Shown one piece after another: positions 7,385-15,503 of a DNA stretch of 43,129 bases. The position numbers and the translations under genes are program-made. The stretch's first letter is position 1. Every line of letters starts with the position of its first letter. The stretch is from Planctomycetaceae bacterium. Its GTDB lineage: Bacteria > Planctomycetota > Phycisphaerae > Phycisphaerales > SM1A02. The notes below the pieces were generated by a model that saw only the letters and a list, made by a program, of their open reading frames with translations, did no database searches and was not told the origin of the DNA. Where the stretch lies: positions 1 through 43,129 of the forward strand of contig CANETX010000002.1 in the NCBI GenBank assembly GCA_947441435.1, written 5' to 3'.

Positions 7385-8398
7385 ATGAAGACGCAGACCC
7401 GGACGGCGGATTCACTTTTCATGGCAGAGGTCATCAGGGCGGAGTCGACGGCGCTGTCGGCGATCGCCCACGCGCTCAAGACCGATGCGAAGACCGCCGC
7501 TCAGTGGACGGCAGCGCTCGACATCTTCGAGGGGTGTACTGGGCATGTGGTCGTCTCGGGGCTCGGCAAGTCCGGCCTCATCGGTGCAAAGGTCAGCGCC
7601 ACGCTCGCAAGCCTCGGGCAGCCATCGCACTTCATCCATCCGGTCGAAGCCGTGCATGGCGACCTCGGTCGGCTGCGCGAAGGGGACTGCGCGCTCCTCC
7701 TGAGCTACTCGGGCGAGACCGCCGAGATCATCGACCTCGCCCTCCATCTCAAGGCGGACGGGATCGCTCGGGTGGCGATTGTCGGCAAGCCCACGACCGC
7801 GCTCGCCAAGCTCTGCGACGCAACCGTCGCGGTCGGCGACATCGTCGAGGCCTGCCCGCTGAATCTCGCTCCGACCGCCAGCACCACGGCAATGCTTGCC
7901 GCCGGGGACGCCCTCGCGCTTGCGCTGGCCCGCCGCCGCGACTTCCGCGAGGACGATTTCCATCGCCACCATCCCGGAGGAATGCTCGGAGCGGGACTCC
8001 GCCAGATCACCGATGTCCTCCGGTTCCGCGTCGAGCACAATCTCAGCATCGTCAGCGACCACCTGAGCGTGCGCAGCGCGCTTGCCGCAGCGGGGGAGGG
8101 CCGCCGCGCCGGTGCGCTCATCCTCATCGACCGTGAGGGTCGACTCAGCGGCATCTTCACCGATGCGGACCTGAGGCGGGCGATCAACACATCCGGCCCT
8201 GAGATCCTCGACGCCGCCATCAGCAAGTGCATGACCCGTCATCCCACTTGCCTCACATCAGACTCGCTTGTGCGCGATGCCGTGAGACTCGTGCAAGAGA
8301 AGCGTCTCGACGAAATCCCGGTGGTCGATTCCGATGGACGCCCGCTCGGGCTCGTCGACATCCAGGACCTGATCGCCATGCGTGTGGTAGAGGCCTGA
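7385..8398 (+). CDS. kdsD: D-arabinose-5-phosphate isomerase, KpsF/GutQ family
   Basis: Interconverts ribulose-5-phosphate and arabinose-5-phosphate, the precursor of the Kdo sugar of lipopolysaccharide. The 337-residue protein has an N-terminal SIS domain with GLGKSGLIG (residues 59-67), the HGDLG active-site His (residue 91) and SYSGET (107-112). The LAPTASTTAMLAAGDALA segment follows, then two CBS domains (about residues 210-330). The ORF track begins at 7226, but that extension is antisense to scpA; the ATG at 7385 follows a TAGGCT box. Downstream, 3 nt away, is a STAS-domain gene. Its presence implies lipopolysaccharide biosynthesis, although no other Kdo gene is in the window. Confidence 0.93.
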   Translation: MKTQTRTADSLFMAEVIRAESTALSAIAHALKTDAKTAAQWTAALDIFEGCTGHVVVSGLGKSGLIGAKVSATLASLGQPSHFIHPVEAVHGDLGRLREGDCALLLSYSGETAEIIDLALHLKADGIARVAIVGKPTTALAKLCDATVAVGDIVEACPLNLAPTASTTAMLAAGDALALALARRRDFREDDFHRHHPGGMLGAGLRQITDVLRFRVEHNLSIVSDHLSVRSALAAAGEGRRAGALILIDREGRLSGIFTDADLRRAINTSGPEILDAAISKCMTRHPTCLTSDSLVRDAVRLVQEKRLDEIPVVDSDGRPLGLVDIQDLIAMRVVEA

Positions 8399-8401
8399 GC
8401 G

Positions 8402-8755
8402 ATGGAGACCTATGTTGTTGAGATCGTCGGTGATGTCCTGATCCTGCGCGCGGATGGCGGGATCAACACCAGCACGGCGAGCCAACTCTCCGACAGCATC
8501 GGCAAGCTCGTGAAGGGTGGGATCACCAACATCATCGTCGACTGCACGAAACTGTCGATTATCTCCAGCATGGGGTTGGGGGCGCTCCTCATGCTCCACA
8601 CTCGGATGAAGCGCGTGGGTGGCGAGATCCGCCTCGCGGCGCTTTCGGGCGCCGTCGTTCAGGTCATCAAGATGACGAAACTCGATCGGGTCTTCGAGAT
8701 CTACCCCGATGTCGAGCAGGCCAGGCTGAGCTTCCGCAAGCCGACCAAGTCGTAG
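8402..8755 (+). CDS. STAS-domain protein (anti-anti-sigma factor family)
   Basis: A 117-residue single-domain protein of the SpoIIAA/RsbV type. It has ETYVVEIVGDVLILRADGGINTS, then a DCTKLSIISSMGLGALL segment containing the Ser that is phosphorylated in classical family members, then the VVQVIKMTKLDRVFEIYPD helix. Such proteins sequester anti-sigma kinases or act in other partner-switching circuits. The gene starts 3 nt after kdsD, so it is probably cotranscribed. No anti-sigma kinase or phosphatase gene is nearby, so its partner is unknown. Confidence 0.87.
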   Translation: METYVVEIVGDVLILRADGGINTSTASQLSDSIGKLVKGGITNIIVDCTKLSIISSMGLGALLMLHTRMKRVGGEIRLAALSGAVVQVIKMTKLDRVFEIYPDVEQARLSFRKPTKS

Positions 8756-8757
8756 GT

Positions 8758-8780
8758 GCGGGTGTTCGGCACGCACCCGC
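8758..8780 (+). terminator. Hairpin after the kdsD-STAS unit
   Basis: A 7-bp stem GCGGGTG/CACCCGC with a 9-nt loop begins 3 nt after the STAS stop codon. There is no T-run. Its position suggests termination of the plus-strand unit. Confidence 0.5.
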
Positions 8781-8804
8781 CGGGTGGCGCATCGCGCGAA
8801 AGTG

Positions 8805-8855
8805 CATCATGTGTGCCGAATAGGCCCAATTTGGGTCGTTTCGCCACACATGATG
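8805..8855. repeat. Two-tier palindrome B, ATGTGTGGCGAA arm family
   Basis: The outer arms CATCATGTGTG.CGAA and TTTCG.CACACATGATG form an almost perfect ~16-bp stem. A 3x3 internal loop and a short GCCC/GGGT inner stem around AATTT complete the element. The arms match those of element C at 37590-37632 (ATGTGTGGCGAA/TTCGCCACACAT), so this is a dispersed repeat. It sits between convergent genes that each appear to have their own terminator hairpin, which argues that it is more than a plain terminator. Confidence 0.65.
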
Positions 8856-8884
8856 GGGTTCCCCGTGAGGGCGAGGGCGCAGAT

Positions 8885-8905
8885 CGCCGGTGCACACCCC
8901 CGGCG
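8885..8905 (-). terminator. Hairpin after dacB
   Basis: A stem CGCCGG/CCGGCG with a 9-nt loop lies directly beyond the dacB stop codon on the minus strand. There is no T-run. Confidence 0.45.
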
Positions 8906-8906
8906 C

Positions 8907-10421
8907 TCAGCCTCCCAGGGCTTGCTTCGAGGGGGCGCCGATGGAGTCGGCGATGAGGCGGGCGATCTTGTCTTGGAGCCCCTTGAGTTTGCCGACCGAG
9001 TCGCGCTCGCTGAGGTTGTTGCCCAAGACGCTGAATGCGTAGCGCGTGCCATTGCCGCTGGTCACGAAGCCCGAGAGGCAACTCACTTTGTCGATGTATC
9101 CGGTCTTGCACTGCACCATCGCGAGCGATGGGTTGATGTCCTTCATGCGCTTGCGCACCGTGCCCGATTGGCCGGCGACTGCGAGGCTGCCGATGAACGC
9201 CGGGCCGACGGTCGAGTCTGCCGCCAGCGCGGCGAGCCACGCCGTCACGCCATCGGCGGTGACGCGATTGTCGCGCGAAAGCCCTGATCCATCCGAAACG
9301 ACGAAAGGGGATGCCGACGCGCCGACTGCTCCGGATACGAGGCGATGGATCGCCATTGTTCCCGTCGCCCATGAGCCGGGTTGTCCGGTCTGCTGCGCAG
9401 CGATCCGCTTGAGGAGACTCTCCGCATAGAGGTTTTCGCTCTCGACATTGCAGCGACTGATGACGGTCGAGAGGGGAGTGCGCAGGATCGGCCCGATGCG
9501 CGTGCCGTCTGGCTTCGCCTCGCCGGGCTTCGCGGTTCGTGCGCGCGCGACGGGGATCCCCGCGCGCTGGATCCGATCCGCAAGGCACTGCGCGAGAAAC
9601 ATTGCCGGATCGGAGACTCCGACGGCGATGGGTGAGGCGAGCGGCGTCTTCACATTGCCGTAGATCGTGAGCGCCCCCGTCTCGGGCGCGCGGGCGATCC
9701 ACGCGGTGTTGCGGTCGGCCTTGCCGGTGCGGTTCGTCCCCTTGTTCTCGATGGTGAGCCACGGCGCCTTCGGCGAAAGCGCGATGACACGAGGCGCACT
9801 TCCGAGCGTCGGCGCGAGGCTCACATGCAGCGTGTTCGCATGGAAGTTGACGCCGCACGGCGGGGCGCAATAGGACTCGTCAAGTTGGTCCTTGGGCCAC
9901 GAAGGGTGCGCCCCCTCGCGCGCGAAGATCCGGTCATCGACGACGATCTCGGAGAGTGACTTCACGCCGCTGGCGGTGACCGCGCGCACCCAGGAGTCGA
10001 GCAGCTGCTCGATCGTCATCCCCGTGTGCACGACACCGGCGGCATCGAGGAAACTCGACTGCGCAAGAAGTTCGGGATCGCCGAGTGCGGGGTCACCGTC
10101 GCCGACGACGATGAGACGGTCGCCGTCCTTGAGCAGCTTCGTCTCGAACGCGAACGCCGGGCCAAGGGTGAGGAGCGCCGCCCCCGTCGTGAGCAGTTTC
10201 TGGTTGCTCGCAGGGGCGAGTGCCTGGTCGGCGTGGTACGAGGCGACGACTCGCCCCGTGGCGACATCGCGGATGCTCACCGCGATCGAGGCCTTCTTGA
10301 GGCCGAGCGCGTTGATCTCGGATCGGACGGATTGGGAGAGGTCGCGTGACGCGACGGGGGCTGCCGCGGGCGATGCCCCGGCAACGGCGGCGGCCGCCGC
10401 AAGGGTGAGAGACAGCAACAT
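8907..10421 (-). CDS. dacB: D-alanyl-D-alanine carboxypeptidase/endopeptidase, PBP4 family
   Basis: Periplasmic peptidoglycan hydrolase of peptidase family S13. The 504-residue protein carries a hydrophobic Ala-rich signal peptide (MLLSLTLAAAAAVAGA). All three penicillin-binding motifs are present: SxxK as SNQK (residues 72-75), SxN as SEN (328-330) and KTG (439-441). A large domain inserted between the first two is characteristic of PBP4. The ORF track starts at a TTG one codon earlier; the ATG at 10421 is preferred. Upstream, TTGACT and CGATAT are spaced 17 nt and could be a promoter of its own, 64 nt after tsf on the same strand. Confidence 0.92.
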   Translation of the reverse strand: MLLSLTLAAAAAVAGASPAAAPVASRDLSQSVRSEINALGLKKASIAVSIRDVATGRVVASYHADQALAPASNQKLLTTGAALLTLGPAFAFETKLLKDGDRLIVVGDGDPALGDPELLAQSSFLDAAGVVHTGMTIEQLLDSWVRAVTASGVKSLSEIVVDDRIFAREGAHPSWPKDQLDESYCAPPCGVNFHANTLHVSLAPTLGSAPRVIALSPKAPWLTIENKGTNRTGKADRNTAWIARAPETGALTIYGNVKTPLASPIAVGVSDPAMFLAQCLADRIQRAGIPVARARTAKPGEAKPDGTRIGPILRTPLSTVISRCNVESENLYAESLLKRIAAQQTGQPGSWATGTMAIHRLVSGAVGASASPFVVSDGSGLSRDNRVTADGVTAWLAALAADSTVGPAFIGSLAVAGQSGTVRKRMKDINPSLAMVQCKTGYIDKVSCLSGFVTSGNGTRYAFSVLGNNLSERDSVGKLKGLQDKIARLIADSIGAPSKQALGG

Positions 10422-10485
10422 CAATGGGGATATCGGCCCCAGAGATGCGCCAAGTCAAAATTGAACGCAGAGAAGCCGCGCGGGC

Positions 10486-11289
10486 TCAGGTCCCGACGCG
10501 CATGCGCACGAACGCGAGGATCTTCACGCCAGCGGGGAGGAGCTTGCCCACGGCGACCTTGTCGTCACGGATGTACTTCTGCCCGAGGAGCGTCGTCTCT
10601 TCGAAGAACTTGCGGAGCTTGCCTTCGGCCATCTTCTCGATGATGTTCGCTGGCTTGCCCGAGGCGACCGCTTCGGCCTGGGCCTCGGCGCGCTTGGCTG
10701 CAACGACATCGGCGGGAAGGCCGTGCTCGTCGACCGCCATCGGCGGGGGGACTGCAGCGGCAACATGCTGGCAGATGCCCGTCGCGAGGTCATCGGGAAT
10801 CGTCCCCTCGAACTGAAGGAGGACGCCGAGTTTCCCGTCGTGATGGACATACATCGCGAAGTTGCCGCCGACGAGGTGCGTCCCCTTGGCGAAGGAGATG
10901 TTCTCGCCGGTCTTGATGCGCAGGCCATCCATGCGCGCGGTCATCTCTGCGCTCATGGCGATCGGACCAGCCGATCCCTTCTGTGCCATCGTCGCGAGCT
11001 CCTTGGCCATCGCCCGGAACTCATCATTCTTGGCGGTGAAGTCGGTTTCGGAGCGGACCTCGACGATCGTGGCGTTGCCCGAGCCGATGGCGATCGCGAT
11101 GCAGCCCTCGCCGGCGGCGCGGTCCGTTCGCGTGTCCATCTTGCCCTTGAGGCGCTCGCGCACGAGTGCCTCCGCCTTCTCGATGTTGGCTCCGGTCTCG
11201 GCCAATGCCTTGCGGCACTCGCCCATTGGGAGTCCGGTTCGTTCGCGGAGCTCCGCCACCATGCTTGCCGAAATGTTCGCTGTGCTCAT
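10486..11289 (-). CDS. tsf: Translation elongation factor Ts
   Basis: Nucleotide-exchange factor for EF-Tu. The 267-residue protein begins with the conserved UBA-like helix bundle (SASMVAELRERTGLPMGECRKALAETGANIEKA). The core motif VRSETDFTAKNDEF, which contains the TDF finger contacting EF-Tu, follows, and the C-terminal region ends with TLLGQKYIRDDKVAVG. It lies 20 nt downstream of rpsB in the conserved rpsB-tsf order. It has a GAGGA Shine-Dalgarno site 7 nt before the ATG, as expected for an internal operon gene here. Confidence 0.97.
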   Translation of the reverse strand: MSTANISASMVAELRERTGLPMGECRKALAETGANIEKAEALVRERLKGKMDTRTDRAAGEGCIAIAIGSGNATIVEVRSETDFTAKNDEFRAMAKELATMAQKGSAGPIAMSAEMTARMDGLRIKTGENISFAKGTHLVGGNFAMYVHHDGKLGVLLQFEGTIPDDLATGICQHVAAAVPPPMAVDEHGLPADVVAAKRAEAQAEAVASGKPANIIEKMAEGKLRKFFEETTLLGQKYIRDDKVAVGKLLPAGVKILAFVRMRVGT

Positions 11290-11296
11290 CGGATGT

Positions 11297-11301
11297 TCCT
11301 C
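11297..11301 (-). promoter_or_regulatory. Shine-Dalgarno site of tsf
   Basis: GAGGA, 7 nt before the tsf ATG. It contrasts with the leaderless first genes of other units. Confidence 0.7.
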
Positions 11302-11309
11302 GACGAAAG

Positions 11310-12173
11310 TCAGGCTGGGTTGGCGGGGGCTGCTGCGGGTTCGACGGCGGGTGCGGCCATCACGGCCTCGCCGCCGTCAACGCCGGTCGGGCCATCATCC
11401 ACGCGGAATCGGCTGCGGACGCTGCGTCGGCGGGGGGCGAGCGCTTCGCCGTCGGCGCCGTCGCCTGAGTCGCCGGCCTGCGGGGCCGAAGTCTGGCGAG
11501 TCGTCTTGCCATCGGTCACGGCAGCAGCGAGTTCACGCAGCACGAGGTCGATGGAGCGCATCGAGTCGTCGTTGCCGGGGATCGGAATGTCGGAGAAGTC
11601 AGGATCGCCGTCGGTGTCGATGAGGCAGATCGTCGGGATGCCGAGGTTCTTCGCCTCGCGCACCGCGTTCATCTCGCGGTTGACGTCGACAACGACGAGT
11701 GCCGCCGGAAGCTTCGACATGCTGCGCACGCCGTTGAGATTCCGGTGGATCTTCTTGAGTTCGCGGGTGAGCTGCGACTCCATCTTCTTGGAGTAGCTCT
11801 TCATGCCGCCGCCCGTCACGAGTCCTTCGAGTTCCTCGAGACGCTTCAGTCGGTCGCGCACCGTGCGGAAATTCGTGAGCAGTCCGCCGAGCCATCGCTC
11901 GGTGATGTACGGCATGCTGCAGGCGATGCAGTGGCTCTCGATCGCGCCGCGCGCCTGTCGCTTGGTGCCGACGAAGAGGATGTCGCCGCCTTCGCTGACA
12001 GTCTTGGAGATGAACTTCTTCGCCAGCAAGAGACCCTTGATGGTCTCCCGGATGTCGATGATGTGGATCTGGTTCTTGACTCCCTGGATGTAGGGGGCCA
12101 TCTTCGGATTCCAGTTGGATCGGCGCTGGCCGAAGTGGATTCCGGCTTCGATGAGTTCGTTGACAAGTGACAT
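11310..12173 (-). CDS. rpsB: 30S ribosomal protein S2
   Basis: Small-subunit protein that docks on the 30S head/neck. The 287 residues open with [30 protein letters not shown] and include [27 protein letters not shown] and the [29 protein letters not shown] region, all typical of S2. The C-terminus extends ~50 residues beyond the usual end with an Arg-rich stretch and an Ala/Pro tail, a lineage-specific extension. The ORF runs upstream to 12341, but the conserved start [11 protein letters not shown] is the ATG at 12173. It is the first gene of the rpsB-tsf operon, with a long structured leader. Confidence 0.97.
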   Translation of the reverse strand: MSLVNELIEAGIHFGQRRSNWNPKMAPYIQGVKNQIHIIDIRETIKGLLLAKKFISKTVSEGGDILFVGTKRQARGAIESHCIACSMPYITERWLGGLLTNFRTVRDRLKRLEELEGLVTGGGMKSYSKKMESQLTRELKKIHRNLNGVRSMSKLPAALVVVDVNREMNAVREAKNLGIPTICLIDTDGDPDFSDIPIPGNDDSMRSIDLVLRELAAAVTDGKTTRQTSAPQAGDSGDGADGEALAPRRRSVRSRFRVDDGPTGVDGGEAVMAAPAVEPAAAPANPA

Positions 12174-12376
12174 GGGGTTCTTTTCTTTCGGACAGCCCCT
12201 TGTGAGGGGCCAGCGACACCCGAGCGAGCGGCTGGTGGGCCTTGCGGCGCCGCGCACTCGATGAGGGCGCTTTGCGGGGGGGAGAAACGACTTCGCAGCC
12301 AGGGATCCACCAAGATCCGTGGTGCTCGGCGGGCGGGCCATCCACTATGGAGGGTTGCCGAACGCCGAGCCGCGCA
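12174..12376 (-). promoter_or_regulatory. Probable structured 5' leader of rpsB
   Basis: About 200 nt separate a candidate TAGTCT -10 box from the rpsB start, unlike the leaderless genes around it. On the minus strand the leader can fold into several hairpins: CACCA/TGGTG, CCAGC/GCTGG, and a strong GCCCCT-CACA-AGGGGC stem (12195-12210) close to the start. The AGGGGC arm could alternatively pair with the CCCC just before the ATG. S2 autoregulation through its leader is known in E. coli; a related control here is inference. Confidence 0.4.
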
Positions 12377-12382
12377 GACTAG
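12377..12382 (-). promoter_or_regulatory. Candidate -10 box of rpsB-tsf
   Basis: TAGTCT on the minus strand, with TTGCGC upstream at 18-nt spacing. Other weak candidates exist in this divergent region. Confidence 0.35.
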
Positions 12383-12406
12383 CGCAAGCCCCCCGGAGTG
12401 CGCAAC

Positions 12407-12412
12407 TACTAT
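12407..12412 (+). promoter_or_regulatory. -10 box of the phosphohexomutase gene
   Basis: TACTAT ends 8 nt before the ATG at 12421. This favours that ATG over the upstream start at 12319 shown in the ORF track. Confidence 0.55.
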
Positions 12413-12420
12413 TCCGACCC

Positions 12421-13818
12421 ATGCTGGCCAAGGTTTTCAAGGCGTACGACATTCGGGCTACCTATCCCGATCCCCTCGACGAGCGCGCCGCATGGCGCAT
12501 CGGCTACGGAGCCGCGCGCTATCTCGCCGAGCGAGCGGCGCAGGATGGCGATGACCGGCCGAGCATGCGCTCGATCGTTGTGGGGCGCGACATGCGCAAG
12601 AGCTCGCCGTCGATGAGCCGCGCGCTCATCGCTGGCATCCGCGCCTTCGGCAGCAACGTGATCGATGTCGGCATGGTCGACACGCCGATGGTGTACTTCG
12701 CCATCAACCACACGCACTGCGCTGGCGGCATCCAGGTGACGGCGAGCCACAATCCCGCGCACTACAACGGATTCAAGGTGAGCCGCAGCCACGCCAAGCC
12801 GGTCGGAATGGGGAGCGGCCTCGAGATCGTGCGCGCGTACGCCGAGGAGGCGTGCGACGATGGCTCGCACTGCGAGGGAGGACGGCTCGAAACGGTTGAT
12901 CTCTGGAGCGCGTACCGCGATCATCTGTTGCGGCGGTTGCATGCCTCGGTGCTCGACGGATCGCGGACGCTCAGGGTCGCGGTCGACGCGAGCAACGGGA
13001 TGGCGGGGACGGCCTTTCCCAAGGTGTTTGATGGCGTTGCGGGGCTCACTGTCGAGACGAGCAACTTTGACAATTCGACGGGGACCTTCGTGCATGAACC
13101 GAATCCGCTGGTGGAAGCGAACCTTGCGACTGTTCAGGCGGCCGTCAGGGGTGGCAAGTGCGACTTCGGTGTCTGCTTCGACGGCGATGCCGACCGCTGC
13201 GTGATCGTCGACGAGCGAGGAGTCACGGTCGGCTGCGACTTGCTGCTCGCGGCGCTTGCAACAGAGGCGTTGAAGGATGCACCGGGTGCGGCGGTCGTCT
13301 ATGACCTTCGCTCATCGCGCAGTGTTCGCGAGGCGATCGTGGAAGCGGGGGGAGTGCCCGTCGAGTGCCGGGTCGGCCATGTCTTCATGAAGGGGCGGCT
13401 GGCGGAGACGGGGGCGCCCATCGGCGGAGAACTCTCCGGACACTTCTACTTCGCCGACATGTTCAACGCCGACAGCGGGCTGCGGGCGTTCATCGCGGTG
13501 GCGAATCTTCTTGCGGCGAAGCGTGGCACGCTCTCCGAGATCCTCAAGCCCTACGCGCGGTACCAGCAGTCAGGCGAGATCAACTTTGAGTGCGCCGACA
13601 AGCAGGGGGCGATCGCCGCGATGAAGCGGAAGTACCCGTCGGCGGCATGCACGGAGCTCGATGGGGTGAGCCTCGATGCGGGTTCGTGGTGGTGCAATGT
13701 GCGGATGAGCAACACGGAGCCACTTCTGCGCCTCAACCTCGAGGCGGCGACGAAGGCGATCGTCGATGCGCAGATCGCGGAGTTGACGCCGATTCTGGGG
13801 ACGCGTGTCGCGCACTGA
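12421..13818 (+). CDS. Phosphomannomutase/phosphoglucomutase (alpha-D-phosphohexomutase)
   Basis: Interconverts hexose 1- and 6-phosphates, feeding nucleotide-sugar and envelope polysaccharide synthesis. The 465-residue protein has the four expected domains: phosphoserine loop TASHNP (residues 107-112), metal loop DGDADR (254-259), sugar-recognition GELSGH (336-341) and phosphate-binding SNTEP (430-434). The start MLAKVFKAYDIR matches the family N-terminus (KAYDIRG-like); the extension to 12319 does not. Mannose versus glucose preference cannot be settled from these motifs. It is divergent from rpsB and is followed after 40 nt by a separately promoted small gene. Confidence 0.94.
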   Translation: MLAKVFKAYDIRATYPDPLDERAAWRIGYGAARYLAERAAQDGDDRPSMRSIVVGRDMRKSSPSMSRALIAGIRAFGSNVIDVGMVDTPMVYFAINHTHCAGGIQVTASHNPAHYNGFKVSRSHAKPVGMGSGLEIVRAYAEEACDDGSHCEGGRLETVDLWSAYRDHLLRRLHASVLDGSRTLRVAVDASNGMAGTAFPKVFDGVAGLTVETSNFDNSTGTFVHEPNPLVEANLATVQAAVRGGKCDFGVCFDGDADRCVIVDERGVTVGCDLLLAALATEALKDAPGAAVVYDLRSSRSVREAIVEAGGVPVECRVGHVFMKGRLAETGAPIGGELSGHFYFADMFNADSGLRAFIAVANLLAAKRGTLSEILKPYARYQQSGEINFECADKQGAIAAMKRKYPSAACTELDGVSLDAGSWWCNVRMSNTEPLLRLNLEAATKAIVDAQIAELTPILGTRVAH

Positions 13819-13843
13819 TCTCGCGCCGTCAACCGCGCGTGGG

Positions 13844-13849
13844 TAGGCT
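13844..13849 (+). promoter_or_regulatory. -10 box of the small unknown gene
   Basis: TAGGCT, identical to the boxes of kdsD and the toroid gene, 9 nt before the ATG at 13859. Confidence 0.5.
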
Positions 13850-13858
13850 CGCACGCCC

Positions 13859-14275
13859 ATGGCCACGACTGCATCCGCCGATACTGCCCGAGTCGTCCTC
13901 GAAGGAAGCCGCGAGGGATTCGTCACCGTCTCGGTTCCGAAGTCCAACTACCGGATTGAGTTCGTCGATGCCTCGAAGGGGCAGAGCCATCCCGTCGAGG
14001 GGCGGCCCTTCTCGGCGATCGTCCATGCCAAGGCACTCAAGATGCACAGGGCCAAGGGTGGCGGGACCTTCATTGAACCGGTGGAGGGTCACCCGCGGAT
14101 TGTGCAGGGACGGGTGATTGCCACGGATGTCGTGCGCAACATGGTGCTCGTCCATGCGGCGATTCCCATGTGGATCGCCGTGCCGCAGGGGCAGGCGGCG
14201 AGCGAGTTCGCCACGGGTGATCTCCTCAACTTCTACGTCGACAGCGGTGCAACGCTGCGGCCGCAGACGCACTGA
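13859..14275 (+). CDS. Conserved-looking hypothetical protein, 138 aa
   Basis: No family was recognised. The protein is soluble-looking, with no signal peptide or membrane segment and many alternating hydrophobic strands (FVTVSVPKSNYRIEFV, RIVQGRVIATDVVRNMVLVHAAIPMWIAVP), suggesting a small beta-barrel or OB-like fold. It has its own TAGGCT promoter, is tandem to the phosphohexomutase gene and ends 18 nt from the convergent solenoid gene. The coding call rests on the well-placed promoter, the ATG and a full-length uninterrupted frame. Confidence 0.75.
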   Translation: MATTASADTARVVLEGSREGFVTVSVPKSNYRIEFVDASKGQSHPVEGRPFSAIVHAKALKMHRAKGGGTFIEPVEGHPRIVQGRVIATDVVRNMVLVHAAIPMWIAVPQGQAASEFATGDLLNFYVDSGATLRPQTH

Positions 14276-14293
14276 CGCTGCGCGGGGGATGCG

Positions 14294-15475
14294 TCAGGGC
14301 TGCGCTGCCGTCGCGTTGAGCACGCGCTTGCGCGTTCCCGTGCCGTCGTAGACCGCAACTTCGCCGGCGCCGACTCGGTCGACGCCGAGGCGCACGAGTT
14401 GCGATCCCGAACCGCCACGCACGCTGATCGCACCGCCATCGGCGTCGGTTGCCGCGCCCGCGACGACGACCGCGCGACCGTCGGGCTTGGAGAGATTGAG
14501 GAGTCCGCCTGCTGCCGAGCCGCCGAGTCCGACGACTCGCTTGCCGTCCGCGAACACCGCGAAGAGTCCCGTGTTGTCGGCGCCGCTCTCGATGACCGCT
14601 GAAGGTTGTCCCGTTGCGCCTAGCAGCGAGAGGCGCGAGCCCTGCTCAGTCTTGGCATGAGCGGAGACCGCTTCGATTCCGTCTGGGCCGTAGAGGAGCA
14701 GCGAGCCACCGGCATCTGCGGCCGTCGCTCCGAACATCGCCGCACGTCCCCCTGTGCGCGAGGCGCACTCGACGAGACCGCCCTTGTCGAATGCCAGCAT
14801 CTGCGCAGCAATCGTGCCGTCGGGCTGCGCCACCCGGACGATCCCGCCCGAACCTTCCGATGCGCCGAGCGCGATGAGTTCCTGGCCACCCTCGCTTCTC
14901 ACGCTGATTCCCGAAGACCCGCCGGCAGATGTGGCCACGATGCGCGGACGATCCTGAGCATCTGTGATCGCAAGTGCGGGAGCGGCTCCCTCGGCCCGCA
15001 GCACCGCGGCGCCGGAACCATCACCCATCGTCGCTTCGATACGGCCGCCCTGCGCCGTCGCGTAGATGGCTGCGACTCCCTGCTGCTTCGAGTTCCACAC
15101 GGCGAGGTCGCCGCCATCGCCGTTGGCGCCGAGCCGCAAGACATTCGTACCGCCGTTGCCCCAAACATCGAGCTGCCCGCCGTTCTGGCCGATTCCCGCG
15201 AGGAGCACGACCTTGTCGTTCGCGTCGACGACCTCGAAGCGCCGGGCGCGAATGACATCGGGGGTGCGCGCGGACTGCGTCGCCGCGAGGGAGGTGATGG
15301 CGACGGCGAGCGCGCTCACCGCGATCGCGCCGTTGCGCCAGCGCTTGGCCCGCTGCGCGCTGAGCGTCGACTCGGCCTCGAGCCGATCGATGCGTTCGAG
15401 GAGCGCTGACATCGCACTCGCGTCGAGAGTTTGAGAAGGCGCAGAAGTGAACGACGTGGTGGAAGTCGGATTCAT
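14294..15475 (-). CDS. Membrane-anchored tandem-repeat solenoid protein (about 13 x 22 aa)
   Basis: A 393-residue protein of unknown function. Residues ~22-40 look like a short coiled coil (LLERIDRLEAESTLSAQ), followed by a single transmembrane segment (NGAIAVSALAVAITSLAAT). From ~residue 75 to the end I count about 13 tandem repeats of ~22 residues, each built on GG-hydrophobic-x-hydrophobic, a turn with G, then a second short strand (for example GGQLDVWGNGG, GGLLNLSKPDG). This predicts a beta-solenoid or trimeric fibre held in the membrane by its N-terminus. The start is the ATG at 15475, with GAGGA 7 nt upstream; the ORF extension to 16063 is antisense to the Gfo/Idh gene. Confidence 0.82.
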   Translation of the reverse strand: MNPTSTTSFTSAPSQTLDASAMSALLERIDRLEAESTLSAQRAKRWRNGAIAVSALAVAITSLAATQSARTPDVIRARRFEVVDANDKVVLLAGIGQNGGQLDVWGNGGTNVLRLGANGDGGDLAVWNSKQQGVAAIYATAQGGRIEATMGDGSGAAVLRAEGAAPALAITDAQDRPRIVATSAGGSSGISVRSEGGQELIALGASEGSGGIVRVAQPDGTIAAQMLAFDKGGLVECASRTGGRAAMFGATAADAGGSLLLYGPDGIEAVSAHAKTEQGSRLSLLGATGQPSAVIESGADNTGLFAVFADGKRVVGLGGSAAGGLLNLSKPDGRAVVVAGAATDADGGAISVRGGSGSQLVRLGVDRVGAGEVAVYDGTGTRKRVLNATAAQP

Positions 15476-15482
15476 GGGGGAT

Positions 15483-15487
15483 TCCTC
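15483..15487 (-). promoter_or_regulatory. Shine-Dalgarno site of the solenoid gene
   Basis: GAGGA, 7 nt before the ATG at 15475. It shows that this gene has a leader although its divergent neighbour is leaderless. Confidence 0.65.
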
Positions 15488-15496
15488 GTGGTTGGC

Positions 15497-15503
15497 TAGG
15501 ATA
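15497..15503. promoter_or_regulatory. Overlapping divergent -10 boxes
   Basis: The 7-mer TAGGATA reads TAGGAT on the plus strand (6 nt before the Gfo/Idh ATG) and TATCCT on the minus strand (22 nt before the solenoid ATG). Both -10 boxes share five base pairs, making a symmetric bidirectional promoter within a 33-nt gap. Confidence 0.6.

Noticed and set aside
12319-12420. Upstream start for the phosphohexomutase gene
   Set aside because: The additional 34 residues resemble no family N-terminus and would span the TACTAT promoter.
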